Source of the DNA: Rhizorhapis suberifaciens
GTDB taxonomy: Bacteria; Pseudomonadota; Alphaproteobacteria; Sphingomonadales; Sphingomonadaceae
Assembly (NCBI RefSeq): GCF_014200045.1
Contig: NZ_JACHOV010000001.1
Coordinates: forward strand, 372,001 to 436,000
Reading direction: 5' to 3'
DNA: 64,000 nucleotides
Position 1 is the stretch's first letter. The number at the start of each line of letters is the position of its first letter. A model generated the notes under the pieces. The model had not been told where the DNA came from. It saw only the letters and a list, made by a program, of their open reading frames with translations, and did no database searches. The position numbers were made by a program, and so were the translations under genes. Positions 18,268 through 26,359 of the stretch are shown piece after piece.

Positions 18268-18314
18268 CTGGTCCGTCGGCGTCTTGACGCCAATCACTGT
18301 CGCTGACGGACCAG
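18268..18314 (-). promoter_or_regulatory. long inverted repeat in the csgG to curlin gap
   Basis: CTGGTCCGTC (18268-18277) and GACGGACCAG (18305-18314) are perfect 10-base complements. A second small hairpin, GGCGTC-TT-GACGCC (18278-18291), is nested inside. The element lies in the 334-base gap (18011-18344) between csgG and the 25-repeat gene; the rest of the gap shows no gene. It could be an operator, an mRNA processing site or an attenuator. There is no T-run on the minus strand. Confidence 0.5.
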
Positions 18315-18344
18315 CCCAATCCTTTTAAATTCCACGTCTCCTGG

Positions 18345-19334
18345 TTACATGGCCGCAGGCGCTGGCAGCATAGGCTGCGGACGAGCGGCGGCCGCTCTTG
18401 GATTTGCGGCGCGGCAGGCTCCGGTCACGCGACCGCCATCGGCGCGCGCGGGCAGAGCCACCTGCTCAAGCTTTATGGAATCGCGTTCCGCTACATAGCT
18501 GCGCAGCAAATCTTCGCTGGAAGCTTCAGTCGTGCCAAAGCACCACAAATCCTGAAGAGCGCCCTCCATGATGAGCGCGTGTACGGCCTTTTCGACGGCC
18601 TGCTGCACGGCCAACTGGTCGGGCTCATTGTAGGTGATGCCCGTCTCCAGCTCCAGCAGCTCCTTAAATCCCACATAGCGGAAGGCATTGGCCCCGAGCG
18701 CCACTGATGCGATGGACTTGCGGACATTGACCGAGGTCAGCACTTCGCCCGTCTTGACGCTGACCGCGCGCAGATAAAGCGTTACCGTATCTTCGCGGTA
18801 TTGGCCATTGGCCCCAATCCCGAGAAAGCGCGCACCAGCACCCCCCGTCTTCACGTTCGAATCAAAGCCGATAATGCCGCCTTCGAGCAGCAGTCCGGCA
18901 AAGAGCAGGGGTGGAAGCGCCTGGGGATTTACCTGCTTCTCTCCCAGATAGGAGGCGCGCATTTCCCTGATGACGGCACGTTCACGCAGCACATTGTCCA
19001 GCCGTTCCCGCTCTATCACCTGGAAAAACTGTCGGTTGCCGGCGTCTTGCAAAGCTTTGATCAAGATCGAGGTTGCGCCTTGAGTGACGGCGCGGGAAAG
19101 GGTCTGGACATTGTCGGTGGGCTTGAATTGCCCGGTTTGGTCCGTAAAGCCGTAGACCGCAACCGCCACGCGTTTTCCGCTCGCCGGAAGCTCCAACAGC
19201 TTGTTCTGCGTAGGAGAGGCCTTGGCGAGCTCGGGCTGCTTCCAGGAACTTGGCGAATAGGTCGCGCAGGCGGTCAGCGAAGAAGCCGCCAGAACCAAAG
19301 GCGCAAATTTCATAAGATGATCGTGAGGCAGCAT
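18345..19334 (-). CDS. csgG: CsgG-like curli secretion channel lipoprotein
   Basis: This 329-aa lipoprotein is the outer-membrane nonameric pore that secretes curlin subunits. The lipobox SSLTAC puts the lipidated Cys at residue 23. The CsgG core is clear: VAVYGFTDQTGQFKP, AVTQGATSILIKAL, LEGGIIGFDSNVKTGGAGAR and ITYNEPDQLAVQQAVE. The constriction-loop region after GQFKP differs from the E. coli Tyr-Asn-Phe ring. It has a C-terminal Ala/Pro-rich tail of about 45 residues beyond the usual end. Its start overlaps the csgF stop by one base (TGATG), which supports the start at 19334 and indicates coupling. Confidence 0.92.
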   Translation of the reverse strand: MLPHDHLMKFAPLVLAASSLTACATYSPSSWKQPELAKASPTQNKLLELPASGKRVAVAVYGFTDQTGQFKPTDNVQTLSRAVTQGATSILIKALQDAGNRQFFQVIERERLDNVLRERAVIREMRASYLGEKQVNPQALPPLLFAGLLLEGGIIGFDSNVKTGGAGARFLGIGANGQYREDTVTLYLRAVSVKTGEVLTSVNVRKSIASVALGANAFRYVGFKELLELETGITYNEPDQLAVQQAVEKAVHALIMEGALQDLWCFGTTEASSEDLLRSYVAERDSIKLEQVALPARADGGRVTGACRAANPRAAAARPQPMLPAPAAM

Positions 19335-19774
19335 CAGTCCGCTCCCTGAAGCAGGGGGACAATGATTTCACTGACGGAGCCCGTGGCAAGATCGGAGATC
19401 GTCAGCGTCACGGAATCGATGCCGCGTACAAAGCTGATTTCCTGGTCGCCGAACTTGATGAGGCCGCTTTCCTGAGCGTTTTCGCCGAAGATCACGTCAG
19501 TAATCTGCGATGCCAGGGTAGAGAGAAGCCGGCTTTGCAGGGTTCTGAGGAATTGCGCAGCGGGATCCGAGCTGGTGGACGCCGCAGGATCCTTATATTT
19601 ATTAATAGCGTTGGCCACGCCCAACAGATGTGATGAATTGAAGGGATTGCCGCCGAACGACGGGTTGGTTGGCGTATAAACCATGTCGGAAGCTCGCGCG
19701 GCGCCTGTCCCGGCGAGTAGGACTGGGATAGACGCAACAAAAGCTCGGGCGGTCAGCCTTCGTCCAGATTTCAT
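19334..19774 (-). CDS. csgF: CsgF-like curli assembly factor
   Basis: This 146-aa secreted protein resembles CsgF, which docks into the CsgG pore and helps nucleate fibres at the cell surface. After a signal peptide ending GTGAARA, the mature N-terminus carries the diagnostic NPSFGGNPFNSSHLL, equivalent to the CsgG-binding NPNFGGNP segment of E. coli CsgF. The C-terminal part ends with a beta-rich region. I chose the ATG at 19774 because GTGGGGGA precedes it; the frame extends upstream to 19906 but that part looks non-coding. It is the first gene of the operon and is divergent from the LuxR-type gene. Confidence 0.88.
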   Translation of the reverse strand: MKSGRRLTARAFVASIPVLLAGTGAARASDMVYTPTNPSFGGNPFNSSHLLGVANAINKYKDPAASTSSDPAAQFLRTLQSRLLSTLASQITDVIFGENAQESGLIKFGDQEISFVRGIDSVTLTISDLATGSVSEIIVPLLQGAD

Positions 19775-20123
19775 TTTATTCCCCCACATGCCATTAGGCA
19801 TTGAATTGCGGTTGCGACCCGCTTTAACTTCTGTGGCGGAACTGCCCCGCTTGCCCCCAAGCGTCCATCCCGACGCAAGTACGTCGTTCCAGTAGGCCGT
19901 TTCCATTCTGCCCCTTGAGGCAGACCTTAAGAAGTTATTAATTATGTTCTAGGTCGGCTAGTACGACCGACATATATCGATTCGCATCACCAAAATTGGT
20001 GACGCCCAACCTTTTAACATCATTAACTATATTAACTGGGGGATTGCCGTGTTGCTGAACAATCATTGTCCGAATACGGGACGGTGTAGAACGTTCTAGT
20101 ACTGGCGCGTGAGGGGGTGACTG
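19775..20123 (+). promoter_or_regulatory. divergent csgF / luxR-type promoter region with three dyads
   Basis: This 349-base A+T-richer gap separates the divergent curli-like operon and the LuxR-type regulator. Three dyads stand out: GGTCG-N7-CGACC (19952-19968), TCACCAA-AA-TTGGTGA (19987-20002), and the perfect 12-base palindrome TAGAACGTTCTA (20087-20098), which lies 25 bases before the regulator start. They are candidate operators, possibly for the adjacent regulator. No confident sigma-70 promoter was assigned. Confidence 0.5.
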
Positions 20124-20705
20124 GTGCTCAAATATGTGGGGGAGCTGCGTGACGCGGCATTAACTTGGCTCGACACAAGCAGGCTGGCTCGCTTGATCGT
20201 GAACGAAGCGTTTGAAATATTATGGGCCAATAAAGCGGCTCGACTTTCCTTGAAGGAGCGGGAATTCATCGAAGAGCGGGACGGCTTCGTCTGCATGACG
20301 CGCGCGGCTGTGACGGTTGCCCTTCAATCACGGCTATCTGAACTTCACGACAATGATATCGTGGTCCACTCCTTCAACGAAGGCGACTTGAGGGGGCTGG
20401 TGGTGGTCATCCGCATGCTTCCGTGCCGATCCACGCCAGAACGGTTATATGGCCTCGAACTGCGATGGGCCAATGAGGCGGAATCGGCGTGCTACAGCGG
20501 TTATCGCGCATATTATGGCGTGACTCATGCCGAGGACCGCGTGCTGGGGCAATTGCTAAAAGGCCATAATGTCGAAAGCTGCGCCGCTTCGCTGAATATC
20601 AGCCTGGACACCGTCCGCAGCCATATTCGACAGCTTTACAGCAAGATGAATGTGTCGTCCCGAGAAGCTCTTTTTTATGCAATGGCGCCCTTTCGGGTTC
20701 AATAG
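20124..20705 (+). CDS. LuxR-type HTH regulator next to the curli-like operon
   Basis: This 193-aa protein ends in a LuxR/GerE helix-turn-helix: AEDRVLGQLLKGHN, then CAASLNISLDTVRSHIRQLY, then SKMNVSSREAL (about residues 137-187). The N-terminal 120 residues look like a degenerate PAS-type sensor domain (LIVNEAFEILWANKAARL); there is no receiver domain with phospho-acceptor Asp. It starts at a GTG with AGGGGG upstream. Being divergent from csgF, it is positioned like a functional counterpart of the enteric regulator CsgD, also a LuxR-type protein, but this role is inferred only from location. Confidence 0.78.
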   Translation: MLKYVGELRDAALTWLDTSRLARLIVNEAFEILWANKAARLSLKEREFIEERDGFVCMTRAAVTVALQSRLSELHDNDIVVHSFNEGDLRGLVVVIRMLPCRSTPERLYGLELRWANEAESACYSGYRAYYGVTHAEDRVLGQLLKGHNVESCAASLNISLDTVRSHIRQLYSKMNVSSREALFYAMAPFRVQ

Positions 20706-20834
20706 GTGCAAGCCGCTTGCAGATACCGCTCCGATTGAAAGCGCCTTCTTGCGAAAACATGAGAGGGGCTCGCCTTGGTCCGCTCGCGGCGCTAAGGGAT
20801 CGGCTTTGATGCTATTGGCGGCAGGTGGGGGCGG

Positions 20835-22556
20835 ATGATCTCGACAAGGCGTTTTTTTCTGTGCTCGGCGCTGTTCGTCATTGTCTGGCTGGCACTGGTC
20901 TACCTCTTCCATTTCGCTCTTAGCCGATATTATTCGCTGCCCCAGATGTTCATGGTGCAGCAGGACCGGTTCGTACTCGGCCCAGCGGCCTTGTTCCTGT
21001 TCCTTCTCGCCTGGCCTCGTTTCGAACGTGGCCGCTCCATCAGCCTAGCGACGCCCGCTCTTATATGCGGTGTCATCCTGCTATTGGTCCTGATCGGATG
21101 GGCAGGGCATTATCTGGTCTTCGGCGGATATTCGCTGTCGCGCGATGAACAGATGGGAGAGTTCGCCACCTTCTATCTCCGGGAGGGCAGGCTGGGCATG
21201 TCGGTGCCGCCGCAGTGGCAGGACTATGTGCGGGGCATCAACCCCATTTTCATGAGCGTTTACAGCGGCAATATTGCCTGGATTTCAAACTATCTGCCGC
21301 TTCATGCCGCCATCCGGGCGCTCATTTCCTTTGTTGCCGACCCGGCGCTGACCAGTCCGCTTTTTCTGGGGCTCGGCTATGTCTGCCTGTGGCGTATAGC
21401 GCTGCGGTTATTCCCGGACCGGCCTGACGCTGTCCTGGTGACATTGCTGCTGGGTTTCTCATCGACGCAGCTGTTGGTCATGTCGATGACCGCCTATGCC
21501 ATGTCGGCGCATTTCGGCCTAAACATGCTTTGGCTGGCGCTGTTTCTGAGGAACGACTGGAAGGGGCATATAGGCGCGGTCCTGGTCGCGTTCTTTGCGG
21601 TTGGCTTGCATCAACTGCATTTCCATCCGATGTTCGCCGCGCCCTTCATCTTGTGGCTGGCGCTGCGCCGCCGCTGGGGACCGGCCGCCTTTTATGCGAT
21701 TGCCTATGCCGCCATCGTGATAGTCTGGGGTAAGCTCTACCCGGCATTATTGGCGGACCTTTATAGCGGAGCCAAGCCGCTTGAGGGGGGCAAGCGCATC
21801 GATCTGGGCTTTCGGCTTTACCATCTTGTCACCTACCGCCTTGCCAAGGACATGCTGCCCTTGCTGAACCTGGCGCGCTTCATGGCCTGGAACAATGTCC
21901 TGCTTCTTCCGCTGGCTTTGCTGGGCGCAATGCAACAGCCTTGGCGCGTTCTTCCAAAGGAAACATCAGTCATCCTGCCATTGACGCTGGGGTGCGGCAT
22001 GGGACTTCTGGTGCTTGTCTATCAGGGACATGGCTGGGGTTATCGCTATCTGCACGGTTTCATAGGGTCATTTTGTTTGCTGGGCGGTTTTGGTTGGCTG
22101 CGGCTAGCTGGCCCGGACAGGAAGCTTTCGCTCGCGCCACTTTGGTGGTCGGTGGGGTTCGCCCTGCTTTCCGGCGCATTTCTCATGATGAAGGCGCATG
22201 ACTTCGTGAAGCCATATGCGCGCGCTTATCATATGGCAAAGAGCGTCGATGCCGACATCGTGCTGGTCGATACGCGGGGAGGGGTTTTCATCCAGGACAT
22301 CATCCGGGTTGAGGGAGGCAAGCTCAGCCGCCCGATCCTCATGGATCTGGACTTTGTGCCCAAATCGAAGCTGCGCCCTTTGTGCGATACCTATAAGGTC
22401 CGCCTGTACGACTGGACGCATTTCCTTCCGCTGGGCGTGCCTCCTGCCAGGATGCGGCATCGCTTTTCGGTCGGGCGGGAGCGAAAGCGCGCTTATCTTG
22501 AACGCATCGGTTGTGCTCAGGAGCCGCTTACGTTCACGCGGTCGGACTGGCGGTAA
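20835..22556 (+). CDS. polytopic membrane protein, possible GT-C glycosyltransferase
   Basis: This 573-aa protein has about ten or more hydrophobic segments, beginning with LFVIVWLALVYLFHFAL. After the second segment there is a long extracytoplasmic loop with YSLSRDEQMGEFATFY, an acidic motif in the place where GT-C enzymes such as ArnT/PMT carry a catalytic Asp/Glu. The C-terminal 120 residues are soluble. I infer a lipid-linked sugar transferase, but no family is certain. The start has GGGGGCGG upstream. Its 3' end overlaps the end of the convergent cobC by 40 bases. Confidence 0.6.
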   Translation: MISTRRFFLCSALFVIVWLALVYLFHFALSRYYSLPQMFMVQQDRFVLGPAALFLFLLAWPRFERGRSISLATPALICGVILLLVLIGWAGHYLVFGGYSLSRDEQMGEFATFYLREGRLGMSVPPQWQDYVRGINPIFMSVYSGNIAWISNYLPLHAAIRALISFVADPALTSPLFLGLGYVCLWRIALRLFPDRPDAVLVTLLLGFSSTQLLVMSMTAYAMSAHFGLNMLWLALFLRNDWKGHIGAVLVAFFAVGLHQLHFHPMFAAPFILWLALRRRWGPAAFYAIAYAAIVIVWGKLYPALLADLYSGAKPLEGGKRIDLGFRLYHLVTYRLAKDMLPLLNLARFMAWNNVLLLPLALLGAMQQPWRVLPKETSVILPLTLGCGMGLLVLVYQGHGWGYRYLHGFIGSFCLLGGFGWLRLAGPDRKLSLAPLWWSVGFALLSGAFLMMKAHDFVKPYARAYHMAKSVDADIVLVDTRGGVFIQDIIRVEGGKLSRPILMDLDFVPKSKLRPLCDTYKVRLYDWTHFLPLGVPPARMRHRFSVGRERKRAYLERIGCAQEPLTFTRSDWR

Positions 22557-23089
22557 ATTTCCGTTTCCACGATTTCTCCTGTTCCAGGGATCAATTGCGG
22601 CAGCAGGTCGATGGACGCGTTTTGCTGAAGCGCACGAATGCAAGCTATTGGTCCGCCATGCGTGACGATGGCGACGCGTGACAGAGCAGGGACGGCGAGC
22701 CACGCCTGCCTGATCCGCTCAAATAATTCCACCGTGGTTTCGCCACCGCCCGGACGGTAGGTATCTGGCGCGGTTAACATGCCGTCCATGGCATTGCCGC
22801 TGGCGCGGTAAACAGCATTCCAACTTTGCCCCTCCCAATCGCCAAAGTGCCGCTCTCGCCATTGAGGGACCGCGGTTATGGCGGCTGCGGTTCGTTCGGC
22901 AATGGCGCGTGTGCGGCGCAGATCGGAATGGATAACGAGGTCCGGAGCCCAGGCTGTTATCTGTGCGATCAAATCCTTGGCCATTCGTTGGCCCTCACGG
23001 CTGAGCGCCGGGTCGCTTTGGCCATAGCAGCGTTTTTGCCAGCCAAGCGCCACTGGCGGATGACGAATGAGCCACACAGTCTGCTTCAT
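22517..23089 (-). CDS. cobC: alpha-ribazole phosphatase-type histidine phosphatase
   Basis: This 190-aa protein belongs to the histidine phosphatase superfamily. The catalytic motif is WLIRHPP (RH at residues 8-9), with RTRAIAERTA, the catalytic acid in WRERHFGDWEGQSW, and the second His in VTHGGPI. In a B12 cluster the expected role is removal of the 5'-phosphate from alpha-ribazole phosphate or adenosylcobalamin phosphate. The start ATG overlaps the cobS stop as ATGA. It is the last gene of the riboswitch-controlled operon. Confidence 0.85.
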   Translation of the reverse strand: MKQTVWLIRHPPVALGWQKRCYGQSDPALSREGQRMAKDLIAQITAWAPDLVIHSDLRRTRAIAERTAAAITAVPQWRERHFGDWEGQSWNAVYRASGNAMDGMLTAPDTYRPGGGETTVELFERIRQAWLAVPALSRVAIVTHGGPIACIRALQQNASIDLLPQLIPGTGEIVETEIYRQSDRVNVSGS

Positions 23090-23868
23090 TCTGTCGCTAT
23101 CGCCAGCAAAAGAATGAGTTGCCCCGCATAGGCCGCAAAGCCCAGGCAGTCGCCGGTTGCGCCGCCGAGGCGGTTTAGCAGGAGCCGGTATAGCCAGATG
23201 AGGAAAAGAGCCGATCCGACGATCGCGGCTATGAGCTCCAGCGGCCTTGTGAGGGCCAGAGGCAGCAAGGCCGGCAGCGCCAGCAAGCTCGCCATGAGCA
23301 GAATCGGCCATTGGGTCGAGCTTCGCACCTGGCTGGCGATGCCTTCTATTTCCTGCGGCTGCGGTATGAATGACATCGTGGCCACTGCCAGCAAGCGGCC
23401 GAAGCAAGCGGACGCAATGACGGCCCAGGGAAGCAAGGACGTGGGTATCGTCATCAGCAGGGCGGCCCGTAATCCAATGGCCAGGATGAGCCCCACCGTT
23501 CCATAACTGCCGATCCGGCTGTCCTTCAGGATGCGCAGCGTCGATTTGCGGTCATAGCCGCCCCCCAGCGCATCGCAGAAATCGGCCACGGCATCTTCAT
23601 GAAAGGCTCCGGTCAGGCGGGCTTCTATCGCAAGTGCGACCAGCACCGCGATTATGCGGGGCCAAAGCAGGTCGGCTAAGATCAGGACGCTGGCGGTCAA
23701 GCATCCGATCAGTGTACCGACGAGCGGAAACCATATGGGAGAGCGCTTCAATCCATGCGCAATCTCTGCTCCAGGAACGCCGTTCAAGGCGCTGACGGGA
23801 ATGCGAGTGAGAAATTGAAGCGCCAGCAAAGGCGAAACCCACCAGCGGGAACGAAGCACTTGGGTCAC
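23086..23868 (-). CDS. cobS: adenosylcobinamide-GDP ribazoletransferase
   Basis: This 260-aa integral membrane protein joins adenosylcobinamide-GDP and alpha-ribazole (phosphate), the last step of nucleotide-loop assembly. The signature GAFHEDAVADFCDALGGG and the following RILKDSRIGSYG are those of CobS/CobV. It has several hydrophobic segments. I chose a GTG start at 23868 because it overlaps the cobT stop (GTGA) and gives the usual CobS length; the upstream open frame lies inside cobT. Confidence 0.92.
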   Translation of the reverse strand: MTQVLRSRWWVSPLLALQFLTRIPVSALNGVPGAEIAHGLKRSPIWFPLVGTLIGCLTASVLILADLLWPRIIAVLVALAIEARLTGAFHEDAVADFCDALGGGYDRKSTLRILKDSRIGSYGTVGLILAIGLRAALLMTIPTSLLPWAVIASACFGRLLAVATMSFIPQPQEIEGIASQVRSSTQWPILLMASLLALPALLPLALTRPLELIAAIVGSALFLIWLYRLLLNRLGGATGDCLGFAAYAGQLILLLAIATE

Positions 23869-24863
23869 GGCGCGATATCCGCAAGCAGGGCGACGTCTGC
23901 GAAGAGAGCCGCGGCTGAGTCGAGCAGGGGCAGGGCGGTAAGCGCACCGGTGCCTTCGCCCAGGCGCATGTCCCACTGGAGGAGTGGCTCAAGGGCCAGA
24001 GCATTCAGAGCGGCACGATGCCCGGGCTCTGCGGAGAGATGGGCGGCGATCATCTGCGCTGAGGTGCCAGGACGAAAATGTTCCGCCACAAGCGCGGCGG
24101 CGGTCGTCACATAGCCGTCCAGCAGGATGGTCGAGCCTTGTTGGGCAGCTTGCGCGAAATAGCCGGCCATGGCGGCAATCTCAAAACCCGCAATGGCCGC
24201 GACAGCCGTCGAGCCGTCAAGGCTGCGAGCGGAATTGGTTGCGGCTTCGACGATAGCGCATTTGCGAGCAAGGATAGCGTCATCCGCGCCTGCTCCCCGT
24301 CCCGTCGCCGTGCTGGCGTCGGTTCCGGCAAAGAGCATGGTGAGGCAGGCCGCAGCGGTGGTGTTTCCAATGCCCATCTCCCCGGCAATCAAAACGCGGA
24401 AATCTTCCGCATGGGCGCGGCGCGCTTCCTCTTCGCCTACAGACCATGCCTGTTCGAACTGGTCGACGGTCATGGCCGCTCCACATGAGAGATCGGCCGT
24501 GCCCGGCGCGATCCGGGCGTCTCGGAAAAAGACAGGAGGGTTGGGAGTGGACGAAAGGCTACCCATGTCGACCAGCCGAAGGTCCGCTCCCTGAGCGCTG
24601 GCCAAGGCGCAACTGGAGGCGCGCCCCGCACAGATAAGGCCAATCATGGCCCCGGTTACGGCCGAGGGCCACGCAGTGACGCCGCTCGCCGCAACGCCAT
24701 GGTCCCCTGCGAAGAGGACGATGCGGCGGGGGCGCGTTTGGGGTTTCAGGCTTTGCTGAATGACTGCCAATCTAGCAGCGAGTGTTTCCAGGCGGCCAAG
24801 GCTGCCTTTGGGCTTTGCCAATGCGTCGAGATGGGCTTGGGCGGTTTCAAGGGTGATGTTCAT
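23865..24863 (-). CDS. cobT: nicotinate-nucleotide--dimethylbenzimidazole phosphoribosyltransferase
   Basis: This 332-aa protein makes alpha-ribazole phosphate from nicotinate mononucleotide and 5,6-dimethylbenzimidazole. Diagnostic segments are KPKGSLGRLETLAARLA, VLFAGDHGVAASGVTAWPS, EMGIGNTTAAACL and the C-terminal RLGEGTGALTALPLL, which carries the catalytic Glu (about residue 303). The ATG at 24863 is preferred over the TTG just before it. It lies 23 bases after cobQ. No bluB for making the lower ligand was seen in this window. Confidence 0.95.
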   Translation of the reverse strand: MNITLETAQAHLDALAKPKGSLGRLETLAARLAVIQQSLKPQTRPRRIVLFAGDHGVAASGVTAWPSAVTGAMIGLICAGRASSCALASAQGADLRLVDMGSLSSTPNPPVFFRDARIAPGTADLSCGAAMTVDQFEQAWSVGEEEARRAHAEDFRVLIAGEMGIGNTTAAACLTMLFAGTDASTATGRGAGADDAILARKCAIVEAATNSARSLDGSTAVAAIAGFEIAAMAGYFAQAAQQGSTILLDGYVTTAAALVAEHFRPGTSAQMIAAHLSAEPGHRAALNALALEPLLQWDMRLGEGTGALTALPLLDSAAALFADVALLADIAP

Positions 24864-24886
24864 CAATAACTCGATGTAAGGATGCT

Positions 24887-26359
24887 TTAAAATAGCGAGA
24901 CCGGGGCGGCGTTCTGGGCGATGGCAAATATGCGGTCGGTATCCACAACCTGCCCAAGTTCGATCGCCAGTTCATCCAGGGCTGTTTCGACGGCGCACTC
25001 ATGATCAATGCCATTTGATCGTGTCCCAAGGCGGATAAGCCACGCGGCGCGCTGATCCGCCGAGTGGAAAAGGCCATGGACATAGCAGCCGCTGATGAGT
25101 CCATCTGCGCTCTGTGCGCCATCGACGCGTCCGTCGCTGAAGCGCAACAGAGGTGTGGCCTGACCCGTGGTGACGCCGACATGCATCTCATAGCCATGAA
25201 AGGACGCAGCTTCCGCAATGCTGTCGCCGTGGACCTTTACCAATGATTTTTCGGTTCCGAGCACCGTATCGACCGGCAGATATCCAAGCCCCTGGACCGT
25301 TTCCGGCTTTCCTTCCACCCCGGTCGGATCGGCGATGGTCCGGCCCATCATCTGATATCCGCCGCAAATGCCGAGCAGATGACCGCCCCGCCGAACATGG
25401 CCGGCGATGTCCACGTCCCAACCTTGGGCATGCAGGAAGCGGAGGTCGGCAATCGTCGCCTTGGTACCCGGAATAATGACGAGGTTTGCCGTCGCCGGAA
25501 TCGGCTTTCCCGGCGGCACCATGACCAGGCGGACGCCAAGTTCCTGTGCCAGCGGATCGAAGTCGTCGAAATTGGCAATGCGGGAGAGCATCGGCACGGC
25601 GATCTCGATTGCGCCATTGCCACTGGCGACGGATTGCTCAAGCACCACCGCATCCTCGGCGGGAAGCTTCCGCACGGCCGTAAGCCAAGGAATAACGCCC
25701 AAGCCTTGCCAGCCGGTCATCCGCTCAATGGCGGCATATCCTTCATCGAATAGCTGCACATTGCCACGGAACTTGTTGATAAGAAAGCCGCGAATCATCG
25801 CGGCGTCTTGGGCATCGATGACCGCCTTGGTGCCGACAAGCGAGGCAATGACGCCGCCTCGGTCAATATCTCCCACCAATACCACCGGTACGTTTCCGGC
25901 GCGCGCGAACCCCATATTGGCGATATCGCCTCCGCGCAGGTTGATTTCGGCGGGACTGCCTGCGCCCTCAACGATGACGAGATCGGCGGCGGAACGCAGG
26001 CGGCGATAGGATGTCAGGACTGCGTCCAGTAATTCGCCTTTCCGACTGCGATAATAATCCGCGCCCAGCGTTCCTCGCATTTTGCCGTGGACGATGACCT
26101 GAGCCGCCTGGTCCGACTGAGGCTTCAGTAGAACCGGGTTCATGTCCGTATGCGCTTCAGCCCGGCAGGCGAGCGCTTGCAATGCCTGGGCGCGGCCGAT
26201 TTCTCCGCCATCGGCAGTGACGGCGGCATTGTTCGACATGTTCTGCGGCTTGAAGGGGAGAACCTTCAGCCCGCGATTTGTGAATAGGCGGCAAAGGCCC
26301 GCGACAAGAACTGACTTGCCGACGTCGGAGCCGGTGCCCTGAAGCATTACAGCGCCCAT
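24887..26359 (-). CDS. cobQ: cobyric acid synthase (glutamine-hydrolysing)
   Basis: This 490-aa enzyme amidates adenosylcobyrinic a,c-diamide to adenosylcobyric acid. The N-terminal ATPase part starts with MLQGTGSDVGKSVLVAGL and contains KPQNMSNNAAV, VIVEGAGSPAEINL and VGDIDRGGVIAS. The class I glutamine amidotransferase domain has its nucleophile in LLGICGGYQMM (Cys 332) and a His in CYVHGLFHS. I chose the ATG at 26359, which gives the normal N-terminus. Its start lies within the last 13 bases of cbiB. Confidence 0.95.
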   Translation of the reverse strand: MGAVMLQGTGSDVGKSVLVAGLCRLFTNRGLKVLPFKPQNMSNNAAVTADGGEIGRAQALQALACRAEAHTDMNPVLLKPQSDQAAQVIVHGKMRGTLGADYYRSRKGELLDAVLTSYRRLRSAADLVIVEGAGSPAEINLRGGDIANMGFARAGNVPVVLVGDIDRGGVIASLVGTKAVIDAQDAAMIRGFLINKFRGNVQLFDEGYAAIERMTGWQGLGVIPWLTAVRKLPAEDAVVLEQSVASGNGAIEIAVPMLSRIANFDDFDPLAQELGVRLVMVPPGKPIPATANLVIIPGTKATIADLRFLHAQGWDVDIAGHVRRGGHLLGICGGYQMMGRTIADPTGVEGKPETVQGLGYLPVDTVLGTEKSLVKVHGDSIAEAASFHGYEMHVGVTTGQATPLLRFSDGRVDGAQSADGLISGCYVHGLFHSADQRAAWLIRLGTRSNGIDHECAVETALDELAIELGQVVDTDRIFAIAQNAAPVSLF

